The position numbers and the translations under genes are program-made. A stretch of 60,103 nucleotides of DNA from Porticoccaceae bacterium (GTDB taxonomy: Bacteria > Pseudomonadota > Gammaproteobacteria > Pseudomonadales > Porticoccaceae). The stretch is from positions 1 to 60,103 of the forward strand of contig JABILI010000072.1 in assembly GCA_018654575.1 (NCBI GenBank), in the 5' to 3' direction. Positions 50,088-58,770 of the stretch are shown in pieces. Position 1 is the stretch's first letter; each line of letters begins with the position of its first letter. Below the pieces are notes generated by a model. The model saw only the letters and a program-made list of their open reading frames with translations, had not been told where the DNA came from and searched no databases.

Positions 50088-50861
50088 CTAATTTAAAGCA
50101 TACAGGCGAGTAATCGCTGTTCGTTCTTGAGGGTCAAAAAGCATATAACCCTGGGTGGAAAAATGGTTTAACTCGGCCGTCGTAGGGAAAGTAAAGTAGC
50201 GAGGGATTCCCTGCTGCGAATGAGACTGCAGTGTATTTGATTCTGAAAGAGTCTTAACTGCATCCATGATCTGCTTCACTCCGCCACTGTAGAGCGAAAG
50301 TACGTTAAGTAAGTACGATGATTGCCTCTCTAGAGGAAGAGTCGCAACAGAGATAATATCTCCTGTATCAATACCTGAGTCTTGAATAAAATGCAGGGTC
50401 GAACCTATATCGCTATCACCATTGAGCATAGCCCTTAAAGTTGCCATCACCCCACGATAGCTAGGTAAAACCCCAGAATGTAAATTAATCACACCATACC
50501 GAGGGATATCAATAATATCCTGCCCTATAATCAAACCAAATCGCACCGAGATGATTAAATCTGGCCGGGTGGCTTTAATACGCTCGAGACCTGCACTACC
50601 ATTAACCTTATTGTCGGTATCAACAAAGCCCTGCAATGAACCGCCCGCCTTTACGGCTAACTGCTCAAAGCTAGGTCTTCCGTCTTGTAATAGCTCTAGT
50701 TCAAAGCTCTGCAAAGCCATCAATGGAGACGGTAAAAGATAATCCGAGCCCACCTTTTCAGAGATAAAAATTGATATTTCATGGTCGGCAAGTTGCCGAA
50801 CTAGCTGGCTGAGCGCCAGATGACTGGGTGAATCTCTGTTTGTTAGCAAAGTAATACGCAT
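50088..50861 (-). CDS. formyltransferase-domain protein of unknown substrate
   Basis: The 257 residues from ATG 50861 (GAGAG five bases upstream; a TTG five codons earlier is less likely) contain a formyl_transf_N domain. Its catalytic pattern is visible: INLHSGVLPSYRG (Asn, His, Ser) and LHFIQDSGIDTGDII with the essential Asp. The first hundred residues diverge from Fmt and PurN, and there is no C-terminal OB domain. The substrate, possibly a sugar amine or an amino acid derivative, cannot be read off. Lies alone between argG and pyrC. Confidence 0.82.
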   Translation of the reverse strand: MRITLLTNRDSPSHLALSQLVRQLADHEISIFISEKVGSDYLLPSPLMALQSFELELLQDGRPSFEQLAVKAGGSLQGFVDTDNKVNGSAGLERIKATRPDLIISVRFGLIIGQDIIDIPRYGVINLHSGVLPSYRGVMATLRAMLNGDSDIGSTLHFIQDSGIDTGDIISVATLPLERQSSYLLNVLSLYSGGVKQIMDAVKTLSESNTLQSHSQQGIPRYFTFPTTAELNHFSTQGYMLFDPQERTAITRLYALN

Positions 50862-51000
50862 AGCAACTCTCGACAATGGGACCTAAAATTCACCTCAAAC
50901 CCATGTTATTTTGATTCAGTATGCCGTTCTTTGCCACAAAAACTATTATGCAGCCACTGTTTGCGGTAGCATTCACACCATAACAGTGGAACCATCTTTC

Positions 51001-52035
51001 ATGGATAACATCTCGATCATCCTACCTGACGACTGGCATCTGCATCTGCGTGATAACCAGGCTCTCAAAACCACTGTACCTGCTGCTGCTCGCGGTTTTG
51101 GCCGTGGGGTTATTATGCCTAATCTGACCCCTCCAGTAACCCAAGTTGCTGATGCTGCTGCTTATCGTGAGCGGATTATGGCTCAGCGACCCAAGGGCTC
51201 GACCTGGGAACCACTGATGGTGCTCTATCTCACTGATAACACAACTGCCGATGAAATCCGTGCTGCAAAAGACTGTGGATTCATCCATGGCTGCAAATAT
51301 TACCCGGCAGGCGCCACCACTAACTCGGCCTCTGGCGTCACTGATCTATCTAAAATGTCACCTGTTTTTGAAGCCATGCAAGATGTCGGTATGGTGTTGC
51401 AACTACACGGTGAAGTGACATCTGAAAATATTGATATTTTCGATCGAGAAGCCGTGTTTATCGATCGTCATCTGCGCGGTATGGCCCAACAATTTCCTGA
51501 CCTTAAAATAGTACTGGAGCATATAACTACACAACAAGGGGCCGATTTCGTGCTTGAAGCTAACGATAATGTCGCTGCCTCAATTACGCCTCAACACCTA
51601 CTTTATAACCGCAACCATATGCTGGTTGGCGGCATTCGCCCTCACTTATTTTGCCTACCTATCTTAAAACGAGATACTCATCAGCAAGCGCTTGTTAATG
51701 CGGCGACTAGCGGTAACACCAAGTTCTTCTTGGGTACTGACTCTGCACCCCATGCCCAAGGCGCAAAAGAAAGCGCCTGTGGATGTGCCGGTTGCTTTAG
51801 TCATCATGCCGCCATCGAGCTTTATGCCGAAGTGTTTGGTCAAGCAGGTGCCATGGATAAGCTAGAAGCTTTTGCCAGCACCAATGGTCCAGATTTTTAT
51901 GGTCTGCCCCGCAATTCATCATCAATTGTGCTAAAGAAACAACAATGGCAGCTCCCTGATAGCCTGCCATTCGAAGACACCCAGATAATTCCCCTCGGTG
52001 CAGGTACCACCTTAAATTGGAAGATAGTGGAATAA
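51001..52035 (+). CDS. pyrC: dihydroorotase
   Basis: Zinc amidohydrolase closing the dihydroorotate ring in pyrimidine synthesis. The ATG at 51001 gives 344 residues, close to the 348 of E. coli; the longer upstream frame is unconserved. The metal motif HLHLRD holds His13 and His15, the carboxylated lysine is Lys99 ([13 protein letters not shown]), and [16 protein letters not shown] carries the catalytic Asp. Stop overlaps the rnt ATG (TAATG). Confidence 0.97.
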   Translation: MDNISIILPDDWHLHLRDNQALKTTVPAAARGFGRGVIMPNLTPPVTQVADAAAYRERIMAQRPKGSTWEPLMVLYLTDNTTADEIRAAKDCGFIHGCKYYPAGATTNSASGVTDLSKMSPVFEAMQDVGMVLQLHGEVTSENIDIFDREAVFIDRHLRGMAQQFPDLKIVLEHITTQQGADFVLEANDNVAASITPQHLLYNRNHMLVGGIRPHLFCLPILKRDTHQQALVNAATSGNTKFFLGTDSAPHAQGAKESACGCAGCFSHHAAIELYAEVFGQAGAMDKLEAFASTNGPDFYGLPRNSSSIVLKKQQWQLPDSLPFEDTQIIPLGAGTTLNWKIVE

Positions 52036-52676
52036 TGGACATTCTTGATGAAAGTACCGATGCCCTGATGGCTAAACGCTTTCGCGGCTTTTTACCCGTG
52101 GTAGTTGATGTAGAAACTGGGGGTTTTGACTCCCATAGAAATGCTCTGCTTGAGGTTGCCGCAGTTTTATTGGAGATGGATAGCCAAGGAAATCTGCAAA
52201 TTAAAGAAAGCTACAGCAAAAATATCGAACCCTTTCCTGGTGCAATCGTTGAGGAGTCAGCCCTGGAATTTACCGGTATCGACCTTTATGACCCAGACAG
52301 AGACCCAGAGGAGGAAGGTGAAGCTCTGCGTGAAATATTTCAACCGATTCGCCGAGAAGTATCTATCACTGGCTGCACTCGTGCGGTCATGGTTGCACAC
52401 AATGCGCACTTTGATCTTGGCTTTGTCAATGCTGCAGTTAATCGCTGTAATATAAAGCGCAATCCCTTCCACCCGTTTTCTTGCTTTGACACCTCTGGTC
52501 TAGCAGGGCTTGCCTATGGTCAAACCGTGCTAGCCAAAGCCTGCCAAGCTGCTGGAATCGACTTTAATAATCATGACGCTCATAGCGCTCTATATGACAC
52601 TATAAAAACTGCAGAGTTATTTTGTGGCATTGTTAATCGCTGGAAAGAATTGGGCGGATGGCCGCCGAATAACTGA
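52035..52676 (+). CDS. rnt: ribonuclease T
   Basis: DEDD 3'-exonuclease that finishes tRNA and other stable RNA 3' ends. The ATG at 52035 (overlapping pyrC) gives 213 residues, near the usual 215. Exo I is VVVDVETGGFD (Asp25, Glu27), Exo II HNAHFDLGF and Exo III HDAHSALYDT, so all four acids and the general-base His are intact. Ends before a strong terminator. Confidence 0.97.
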   Translation: MDILDESTDALMAKRFRGFLPVVVDVETGGFDSHRNALLEVAAVLLEMDSQGNLQIKESYSKNIEPFPGAIVEESALEFTGIDLYDPDRDPEEEGEALREIFQPIRREVSITGCTRAVMVAHNAHFDLGFVNAAVNRCNIKRNPFHPFSCFDTSGLAGLAYGQTVLAKACQAAGIDFNNHDAHSALYDTIKTAELFCGIVNRWKELGGWPPNN

Positions 52677-52710
52677 AGACTATTAAGCCTTAACTTATAA
52701 AATTAATAAC

Positions 52711-52738
52711 AAAAAAAGGCCGCCATTGGCGGCCTTTT
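52711..52738. terminator. bidirectional terminator between rnt and the symporter gene
   Basis: AAAAGGCCGCC (52714-52724) and GGCGGCCTTTT (52728-52738) form a perfect 11-base stem with an ATT loop between convergent genes. The plus strand ends in TTTT and the minus strand in TTTTTTT, so it works in both directions. Confidence 0.93.
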
Positions 52739-52754
52739 GGCGAAACAACACTCA

Positions 52755-54194
52755 TCACTCAGTTTTGCTTTTAACCCAAAAATCAGCATTTTCAATACCC
52801 ACATCCTCTGCATCAAACACAGGGTCGACGCCATCTTTAAGTTGCGTTTCATAATCTTTTAGGGCCAATAATGCAGGCCGCTGAAGAATCAAAATAGCTA
52901 CAATATTTAACCAGGCCATGGCGCCTACACCGACGTCGCCCAAAGCCCATGCAAGATCGGCCGATTTAATGCCACCGTACATAACTGAGGTAAGCACCAA
53001 CCATTTTAAGAAGATCATCAACCAAGGACGGTGAACTGCACGGTTAATATAGGTGACGTTAGTCTCGGCGATGTAGTAGTACGCCAAAATAGTAGTGAAA
53101 GCGAAGAAGAACAATGAAATCGCCAACAGACTAGCACCCAGCCCCGGCAGTATCGTCTCAAAAGCACTTTGCACATAGATAGGCCCCGCTTCTACACCCG
53201 CAAGACCTGTGTAGAGCATCACGCCATCGGGGCCTTGCACGTTGTAAAGACCGGTGAGTAAAATCATAAAGGCAGTGGCTGTACAGACAAATAAGGTGTC
53301 GATATAAACCGAGAAGGCTTGCACTAAACCCTGTTTGGCTGGGTGTGCCACTTCTGCTGCTGCCGCCGCATGAGGCGCTGTACCTTGGCCTGCTTCATTG
53401 GAGTAGATGCCACGCTTGACACCCCACTGTATGGCCATACCGATAATGGCACCGTAGCCAGCATCAAAGCCAAAAGCACTGTCGATGATTAAGCTAAACA
53501 TCGCTGGAATTTTTTCGTAGTTAGCTGCCATCACCAGCAGTGCAATAAGAATATAGCCCAGCGCCATGACTGGCACCACCACTTGCGTAAAGCGCGCGAT
53601 ACGTCGAACGCCACCAAACACAATCGCAGCAACACCGACAGCGATAACGGAAGAGGCAACCAGCGGTGACACGCCCCAAGCATTTTCGACTGCAGCGACG
53701 ATACTGTTGGCTTGAATGCCCGGCAGACAAAAGCCGACAGCAATAATGGTACATACAGCAAACAACCATGCGTACCACTTTTGCCCCATGGCCTTTTCAA
53801 TAAAGTAGGCTGGACCACCGCGGTACATGCCTTTTTCATCTTTTTCTTTGTATATCTGAGCCAACGTGGCTTCAACATAGGCGGTAGATGCACCGAGAAA
53901 GGCCACTAACCACATCCAGAACACCGCTCCGGGTCCACCCATGGCAATCGCGGTGGCAACGCCAGCGATGTTTCCTGTGCCAATGCGCCCTGACAGAGAG
54001 ATCGCAAGAGCTTGGAAAGAGGACACTCCAGAGTCAGAACTTTTACCCTTAAACATCAGCGCTATCATGTGACGGAAGTGTCGAACTTGAAGAAATCGCG
54101 TGCGAACTGAAAAATACAAACCGGTGCCAAGGCAGAGATAAATCAGTGCGGAGCTCCAAATAATACTGTTTAAATAATTTACGAATGATTCCAA
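52755..54194 (-). CDS. sodium:alanine/glycine symporter (AGCS family)
   Basis: Inner-membrane sodium-coupled amino acid importer with about eleven helices. The 479 residues show the family signatures SLSGRIGTGNIAGVATAIAMGGPGAVFWMW and GVKRGIYSNEAGQGTAPHAAAAA, which line the sodium and substrate sites. The start is TTG with GGAG seven bases upstream; no in-frame ATG fits the conserved N-terminus. Substrate probably alanine or glycine. Confidence 0.94.
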   Translation of the reverse strand: MESFVNYLNSIIWSSALIYLCLGTGLYFSVRTRFLQVRHFRHMIALMFKGKSSDSGVSSFQALAISLSGRIGTGNIAGVATAIAMGGPGAVFWMWLVAFLGASTAYVEATLAQIYKEKDEKGMYRGGPAYFIEKAMGQKWYAWLFAVCTIIAVGFCLPGIQANSIVAAVENAWGVSPLVASSVIAVGVAAIVFGGVRRIARFTQVVVPVMALGYILIALLVMAANYEKIPAMFSLIIDSAFGFDAGYGAIIGMAIQWGVKRGIYSNEAGQGTAPHAAAAAEVAHPAKQGLVQAFSVYIDTLFVCTATAFMILLTGLYNVQGPDGVMLYTGLAGVEAGPIYVQSAFETILPGLGASLLAISLFFFAFTTILAYYYIAETNVTYINRAVHRPWLMIFLKWLVLTSVMYGGIKSADLAWALGDVGVGAMAWLNIVAILILQRPALLALKDYETQLKDGVDPVFDAEDVGIENADFWVKSKTE

Positions 54195-54455
54195 GATCTT
54201 TCTCCGTTTTGATTATTAAATTCTTTGTCCATGGTGCAGTCGAGTTGACGATGAGCAAACGTTAAATTTGCCTGATAACTCAATTTATAGCGACCTAATT
54301 TCGAGTCGAAGGGAAATATCAATTTCTGACTGAGTATGCTCTTCCATTATCCGTTGCAAATTGTCATTCCGTCGGTCTCGTCGCGAGGAATTTTTAATAT
54401 GACCGCCTTAACCGTCGCCGATATTCAGGCAGGACGATAACGAAATCTAAGATCG
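54195..54455. other. gap between rsmI and the symporter gene, no gene recognised
   Basis: A 261-base stretch upstream of the symporter. On the minus strand a 40-codon frame (54285-54407) has basic, protein-like content but no good start. I looked for RNase P RNA, which sits beside rsmI in Pseudomonas, and for a glycine riboswitch, common before AGCS genes; the conserved cores of neither are present. Confidence 0.5.
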
Positions 54456-55304
54456 TTATTTGTCTTGCATCGATAGTGCCAACTGATAAAGCTGTTTTTT
54501 ATCACCGCCAGTGATCTTGGCGGCAATAGATGCCGCTTTAGTCAGTGGCAATTCTTTGATCAAAAGACCTAATAATTTTTCTGAATCAGCAGGCATAGTC
54601 TCACCTATCTTTTCTTGACCAGCAATAACCAAGACAATCTCTCCACGTTGCTGATTAGTGTCTTCTTTCACCTGATCTAACAGATCTCTAAGATTTCCAT
54701 GCAAGTAAGTTTCGAATTTCTTAGTAATTTCACGCGCCATAAAGGCTAGCCGCTGAGAGCCAAAAATAGCGCTAAAATCTTCTATCGTGTTGGCTATGCG
54801 GTGAGGCGCTTCGTAACACACAATAGTTTCTGTCACAGCTTTTAGTGCTTCAATAACCGTTTTCCTCTGGCTTGACTTCGAGGGTAAAAACCCAATAAAC
54901 CGAAATTTGTCAGTCGGTAGCCCCGATACGCTCAAAGCCGCTATGACCGCGCTAGCACCAGGAATTGGTACAACGGAAAACCCATTTAAACGTGCCTCAT
55001 GCACTAATCTGTAACCCGGATCAGAGATCAACGGTGTACCCGCATCAGAAATTAGGGCAATATCATCTCCGGCACTAAGTCTTTTAAGTATTTTGTCAGT
55101 GCTGCGTTTATCACTATGATCGTGGTAAGCAACACAGGTCGTTGTGATCCTAAAATAATCGAGCAACCTTTTGCTGTGGCGTGTGTCTTCACAAGCAATT
55201 AAGCTAACAGACTGGAGAGTGGTGACCGCGCGAGGTACCATATCCCCTAGATTGCCAATTGGTGTGGCAACAACATACAACGTACCGGATTGATTTGAAT
55301 TCAT
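54456..55304 (-). CDS. rsmI: 16S rRNA (cytidine1402-2'-O)-methyltransferase
   Basis: Tetrapyrrole-methylase-fold enzyme that methylates C1402 in 16S rRNA. The ATG at 55304 gives 282 residues beginning MNSNQSGTLYVVATPIGNLGD, the expected N-terminus; the longer frame (to 55409) runs antisense through lpoA. Further motifs are CEDTRHSKRLLDYF, LISDAGTPLISDPGYRLV, PIPGASAVIAALSVSGLPTD and YEAPHRI. Its start codon overlaps that of divergent lpoA by two bases, and no Shine-Dalgarno sequence is obvious. Confidence 0.96.
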   Translation of the reverse strand: MNSNQSGTLYVVATPIGNLGDMVPRAVTTLQSVSLIACEDTRHSKRLLDYFRITTTCVAYHDHSDKRSTDKILKRLSAGDDIALISDAGTPLISDPGYRLVHEARLNGFSVVPIPGASAVIAALSVSGLPTDKFRFIGFLPSKSSQRKTVIEALKAVTETIVCYEAPHRIANTIEDFSAIFGSQRLAFMAREITKKFETYLHGNLRDLLDQVKEDTNQQRGEIVLVIAGQEKIGETMPADSEKLLGLLIKELPLTKAASIAAKITGGDKKQLYQLALSMQDK

Positions 55305-57138
55305 GGATAAAAAGTTTCTTCTACAGATGGTTGGTTTAGGTTGTATCTTAGCCTTTATTAGCGCCTGTACGCCAACTACTACGACACAGAGTGGCAGTGT
55401 ACCCGTCACTTTTATCGCTACTACCGAAGATACTTCTCTTTATGAGCAAGCTGAAATCTTATTTGCAGGGGCGCAATCAGTCGAAATACCAAGCGAAATC
55501 ATGTTGCAAGCAGCAATTATGTTTGCCAAAAGTGGTGATAAGAAAAGAACTACCCAATCGCTGGCGCTAATAGATCCAGATGAACTGAAAAATGCTGATT
55601 TTATCAACTATACCCTACTCGGCATCGAACTAAGTTTGCAGTCTGCTCTTCCGGCTGAAGCACTACTGAAATTAAAATCCACACGCTTTATTGCCGCACA
55701 AGTGTCACTTAAACGCCAAGATAAATTGCACGTGCTAAGCCTTAAATCGGATATTAACGCCAAACTTGGTGACATAGAATCAAGCGTTAACGCCTCCATA
55801 GAATTGGCTCAATTGCTGAGCAAAAAAAGTGATGTGCTTAATGTGCACAATAAAATTTGGCGGCAACTATCGGCTCAACCCTACAATTTTTTGCAACGAT
55901 GTTTTAGCGATGCCGAACCAGTACTCGGACTGTGGTGTAACTTAGCAGCCGACATGCGTTTATTTCAAAGTAACTACCCTGCCCAGCTCACACAGTTTAA
56001 CCGATGGAAGACCGCTAACGTTTCTCACCCAGCGGCTCGAATACCACCATCGTGGCTCAAACAAAATCGGAAAAATGCCTCCTTATCACAGGTGGCTCTG
56101 TTACTGCCACTTCAAGATGATTATAGAATTCCTAGTCAGACATTTTTAGATGGTTTTATGGCGGCCTATTACCAGCTCTTTGAACAAAGCAATACGGAAC
56201 CACCAAACATCCGGCTCCACGACACATCAAACCAAACTATGCAACAAGCCTACGAAAACGCTATTGCCGAAGGAGCCGAAATGGTGATCGGAGGCTTACG
56301 AGAATCAGAAACTGAAAGTCTCATGCAACTGCCACTAATTCCTGTTCCAACCATTAGCTTAAATCGCCTAGATCGCGTTGACACTCAACAACCCATAAAC
56401 CTCGTTCAGTTTGGTAATTCACCCGAGGATGAGATGACTCAAATCGCCGACCTGGCATGGCGTAAAGGTCATCGTAATGCCATAGTGATAGCGCCAGATA
56501 ACAACTGGGGTGTTCAGGCAACACGTTCTTTTGATACTTATTGGAAACAAAAAGGCGGCCAACTCTTGGGACAGGTGAGCTATCCCAAGACGGTCAAAGA
56601 CTTCACGCAATTTCTCAAACCATCACTCCAGATTGACCTAAGCGAAGACCGCGGCGTTCAACTTAAGCGCTTTGTTAATAGCCGGCTAATTTACACACCC
56701 AGACGTCGCCAAGATATCGATTTCGTTGTGGCTTTAGGGTATCCGTTGAATGCTAGACAGATCAAACCAGCGCTAGAATTTCTGTACGCTGCTGACCTAC
56801 CTGTTTACTCTATTTCAAAGATCTACAATGGCGTCGAACAAGCGGGGCTTGACAGAGATTTATCAGGAATACAGTTCACCGCTATGCCCTGGACTCTGCC
56901 CGGACAGCTAGCCAAAGAATTACGCTCTGATAAGACGATGCATACCGCCTATAGACAACTATATGCCCTTGGCTACGACACATTTTTAGTCCATCGAAAT
57001 CTAGATAAATTAAGTTCAGTAACGCAATCGCCTGTATTTGGGGCGATGGGGGTTCTGTCGCTAAACCAAGGGGTTATAAAGCGCACTGGGCGGTGGGGAG
57101 AGTTTAATCAAGGGAAGGTAGCTGAGGTCACCCCCTAG
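55303..57138 (+). CDS. lpoA: penicillin-binding protein activator LpoA
   Basis: Outer-membrane lipoprotein activating the peptidoglycan synthase PBP1A from outside. The 611 residues begin with a lipoprotein signal whose lipobox ISAC puts the lipidated cysteine at 22. A TPR-like N-terminal domain (about 40-250) is followed by a periplasmic-binding-protein-like LppC domain (about 260-600; QVALLLPLQDDYRIPSQTFLDGFMAAYY, ALGYDTFLV). Promoter must lie inside rsmI since the start codons overlap. Confidence 0.95.
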   Translation: MDKKFLLQMVGLGCILAFISACTPTTTTQSGSVPVTFIATTEDTSLYEQAEILFAGAQSVEIPSEIMLQAAIMFAKSGDKKRTTQSLALIDPDELKNADFINYTLLGIELSLQSALPAEALLKLKSTRFIAAQVSLKRQDKLHVLSLKSDINAKLGDIESSVNASIELAQLLSKKSDVLNVHNKIWRQLSAQPYNFLQRCFSDAEPVLGLWCNLAADMRLFQSNYPAQLTQFNRWKTANVSHPAARIPPSWLKQNRKNASLSQVALLLPLQDDYRIPSQTFLDGFMAAYYQLFEQSNTEPPNIRLHDTSNQTMQQAYENAIAEGAEMVIGGLRESETESLMQLPLIPVPTISLNRLDRVDTQQPINLVQFGNSPEDEMTQIADLAWRKGHRNAIVIAPDNNWGVQATRSFDTYWKQKGGQLLGQVSYPKTVKDFTQFLKPSLQIDLSEDRGVQLKRFVNSRLIYTPRRRQDIDFVVALGYPLNARQIKPALEFLYAADLPVYSISKIYNGVEQAGLDRDLSGIQFTAMPWTLPGQLAKELRSDKTMHTAYRQLYALGYDTFLVHRNLDKLSSVTQSPVFGAMGVLSLNQGVIKRTGRWGEFNQGKVAEVTP

Positions 57139-57155
57139 CCATTTTACTCAAAGGA

Positions 57156-57541
57156 ATGAGTATAAATACGTCACACTACAATCATGTAACTAGTGGTCTA
57201 GGGGAAACTATACTATCGTCGCTTAAGGGCGCTGAAGCAAAGTAGGCCTTAGAATATTTAGTAGGAAAAGTCCTTGTACTTCAAACTAGGAACTTTGGTA
57301 CTCGTCGTGGCGAGATTGACCTCATTATGAACGATGGGAATCACTTAGTATTTGTCGAAGTGCGATTTCGTCGATCGCCTGCCTTTGGCAGTGCTGAGGA
57401 GTCAATTACTCAACGAAAGTGTAGGCGAATAAATTGTCCGATCGTGTTCAAGCAAGGTTTGATGCAGTAGTGGTAAGACCTGATACAAATAGATCATCGG
57501 GCTATAGTGTAAACTGGATTAGAAATATCCTGATGGATTAA
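57156..57541 (+). pseudogene. yraN: decayed YraN-family (UPF0102) nuclease-like gene
   Basis: The reading frame from ATG 57156 (AAGGA directly before it) begins MSINTSHYNH and reads KGAEAK at 57225-57242, then hits TAG at 57243-57245. The same frame resumes [43 protein letters not shown] and ITQRKCRRI, clearly the YraN core with the GEIDLI and VFVEVR motifs. It ends near 57430. The family C-terminus continues in another frame from about 57437 (ARFDAVVV, then VNWIRNILMD, TAA at 57539-57541), with roughly 15 residues of the usual helix missing. Stop, frameshift and deletion together indicate a pseudogene in its normal place between lpoA and diaA. Confidence 0.9.
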
Positions 57542-57612
57542 ACTGACACCAATATTCGGTTTCAAAAACGTTACTTAAGACGAAAATAGATTCAAGGCAG
57601 CAGGCACACATA

Positions 57613-58176
57613 ATGGATCAAAATATATTTAATCACTTCCAAAATGTAATTGAGACGACGATGGTTGTGGGCGATGTATGTTCAGACTCTATTGCCAATG
57701 CTTCAGATGTTATGGCCTCCGCCCTTCTTAATGGACATAGTGTTTTTAGTTGTGGCGAGAAATCAGGCAGTCTCATGGCTCAATTGTTGACTGACCATTT
57801 ATCACTCGGCTTTGAAATTGAGCGACCAGCTTTCCCCGCACTAAATATTAATAAAATGTGCGCAGAAACAACCACGCAAAATCGTTTTGCTAATGTGATT
57901 GAGACCCATGCTAAGAGCTCTGATGTGCTAGTTGTTATTAGCGCCGGTGATAATAGTCCGTCTATGGTTCAAGCGGTGGAATCTGCCATTGAAAAAGGTA
58001 TGGTGGTAGTGCTATTGTCCGCAGCAAACGATGATCGCTTGAGCACCAGCATTGGTTATAATGATGTTAACATTAGCGCTGGTCAATTCTCAGGTCAGTT
58101 ATTGGCTCAGGCTCAATTTCAAACAGTACAATGCCTTGGCGCGTTGATTGAAAACAAAATTTTTGGAGGTTCATAA
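57613..58176 (+). CDS. diaA: SIS-domain DnaA-associated protein DiaA / GmhA-like
   Basis: In E. coli DiaA is a DnaA-binding factor that promotes timely replication initiation. It shares the SIS sugar-isomerase fold with the phosphoheptose isomerase GmhA. The 187 residues show the SIS pattern (FSCGEKSGSLMAQLLTDHLS, LVVISAGDNSPSMVQAVESAIEKGMVVVLLSA). Identification as DiaA rather than GmhA rests on context (lpoA-yraN-diaA-dolP). Its stop abuts the dolP ATG. Confidence 0.88.
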   Translation: MDQNIFNHFQNVIETTMVVGDVCSDSIANASDVMASALLNGHSVFSCGEKSGSLMAQLLTDHLSLGFEIERPAFPALNINKMCAETTTQNRFANVIETHAKSSDVLVVISAGDNSPSMVQAVESAIEKGMVVVLLSAANDDRLSTSIGYNDVNISAGQFSGQLLAQAQFQTVQCLGALIENKIFGGS

Positions 58177-58770
58177 ATGTTTCGCTTAGCCACAGTTCTT
58201 TCTCTTCTTATTACGTTATCTGGATGCACCGCGATTGTTGATAAGGTGACTGACGAGCCTATCCAGCCCGATCCTACAGGTAAAAGTGTTGGTAAAGATT
58301 ACGATGATAGTAAGATGGAAACCTTTATTGGGGTCAATATTAGAAAAGCCGATCCAGTATTAGCTAGGGCTCATGTGAATGTAACCGTATATAACGGATT
58401 AGTGCTCATTACTGGAGAAGCACCTAATCAAGAGATGAAGGCTCTTGCAGGTGACACTGCTCGTGATTACCACGGGCAACGTAAAGTGTATAACGAGCTA
58501 CAGCTGAGAGGTAAAACCTCCATAGTATCAAGAACTAATGATTCATTGATCAGTGGGAAAATTAAAACCAAGTTAGCCTTTACAAAAGGGATAGATTTTT
58601 CTGATATGAAGGTTGTCACTGAAGATAGCGTGGTTTATCTGCTTGGCACTCTCTACGAAGATATGGGTGATATAGCAGCCGAAGTTGCTCGCAACACTCG
58701 GGGTGTAAGCAAGGTCGTTAAATGCTTTGAGTATGTTGAAAGATCAGGGCCCGTAGAGCCCGAAGACTAG
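58177..58770 (+). CDS. dolP: BON-domain outer membrane lipoprotein DolP
   Basis: Outer-membrane lipoprotein that supports envelope integrity and BAM function. The 197 residues have a lipobox LSGC (Cys17) and two BON domains at about 48-115 (HVNVTVYNGLVLITGEAPN) and 122-190 (MKVVTEDSVVYLLGTLYED). Starts directly after diaA, GGAGG nine bases upstream. Overlaps convergent thiolase by four bases. Confidence 0.95.
   Translation: MFRLATVLSLLITLSGCTAIVDKVTDEPIQPDPTGKSVGKDYDDSKMETFIGVNIRKADPVLARAHVNVTVYNGLVLITGEAPNQEMKALAGDTARDYHGQRKVYNELQLRGKTSIVSRTNDSLISGKIKTKLAFTKGIDFSDMKVVTEDSVVYLLGTLYEDMGDIAAEVARNTRGVSKVVKCFEYVERSGPVEPED

Noticed and set aside
54285-54407. Small basic protein on the minus strand
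   Set aside because: No ATG or ribosome site at a sensible place except one giving 20 residues; kept only as a note.
54195-54455. Possible glycine riboswitch or RNase P RNA upstream of the symporter
   Set aside because: The conserved cores of both RNA families are absent on either strand, and the spacer is too short for RNase P RNA.
57156-57541. yraN disruption as a programmed frameshift or simple sequencing error
   Set aside because: An in-frame stop near codon 30, a second frame change and missing codons would all have to be explained; no slippery site or pseudoknot is evident.
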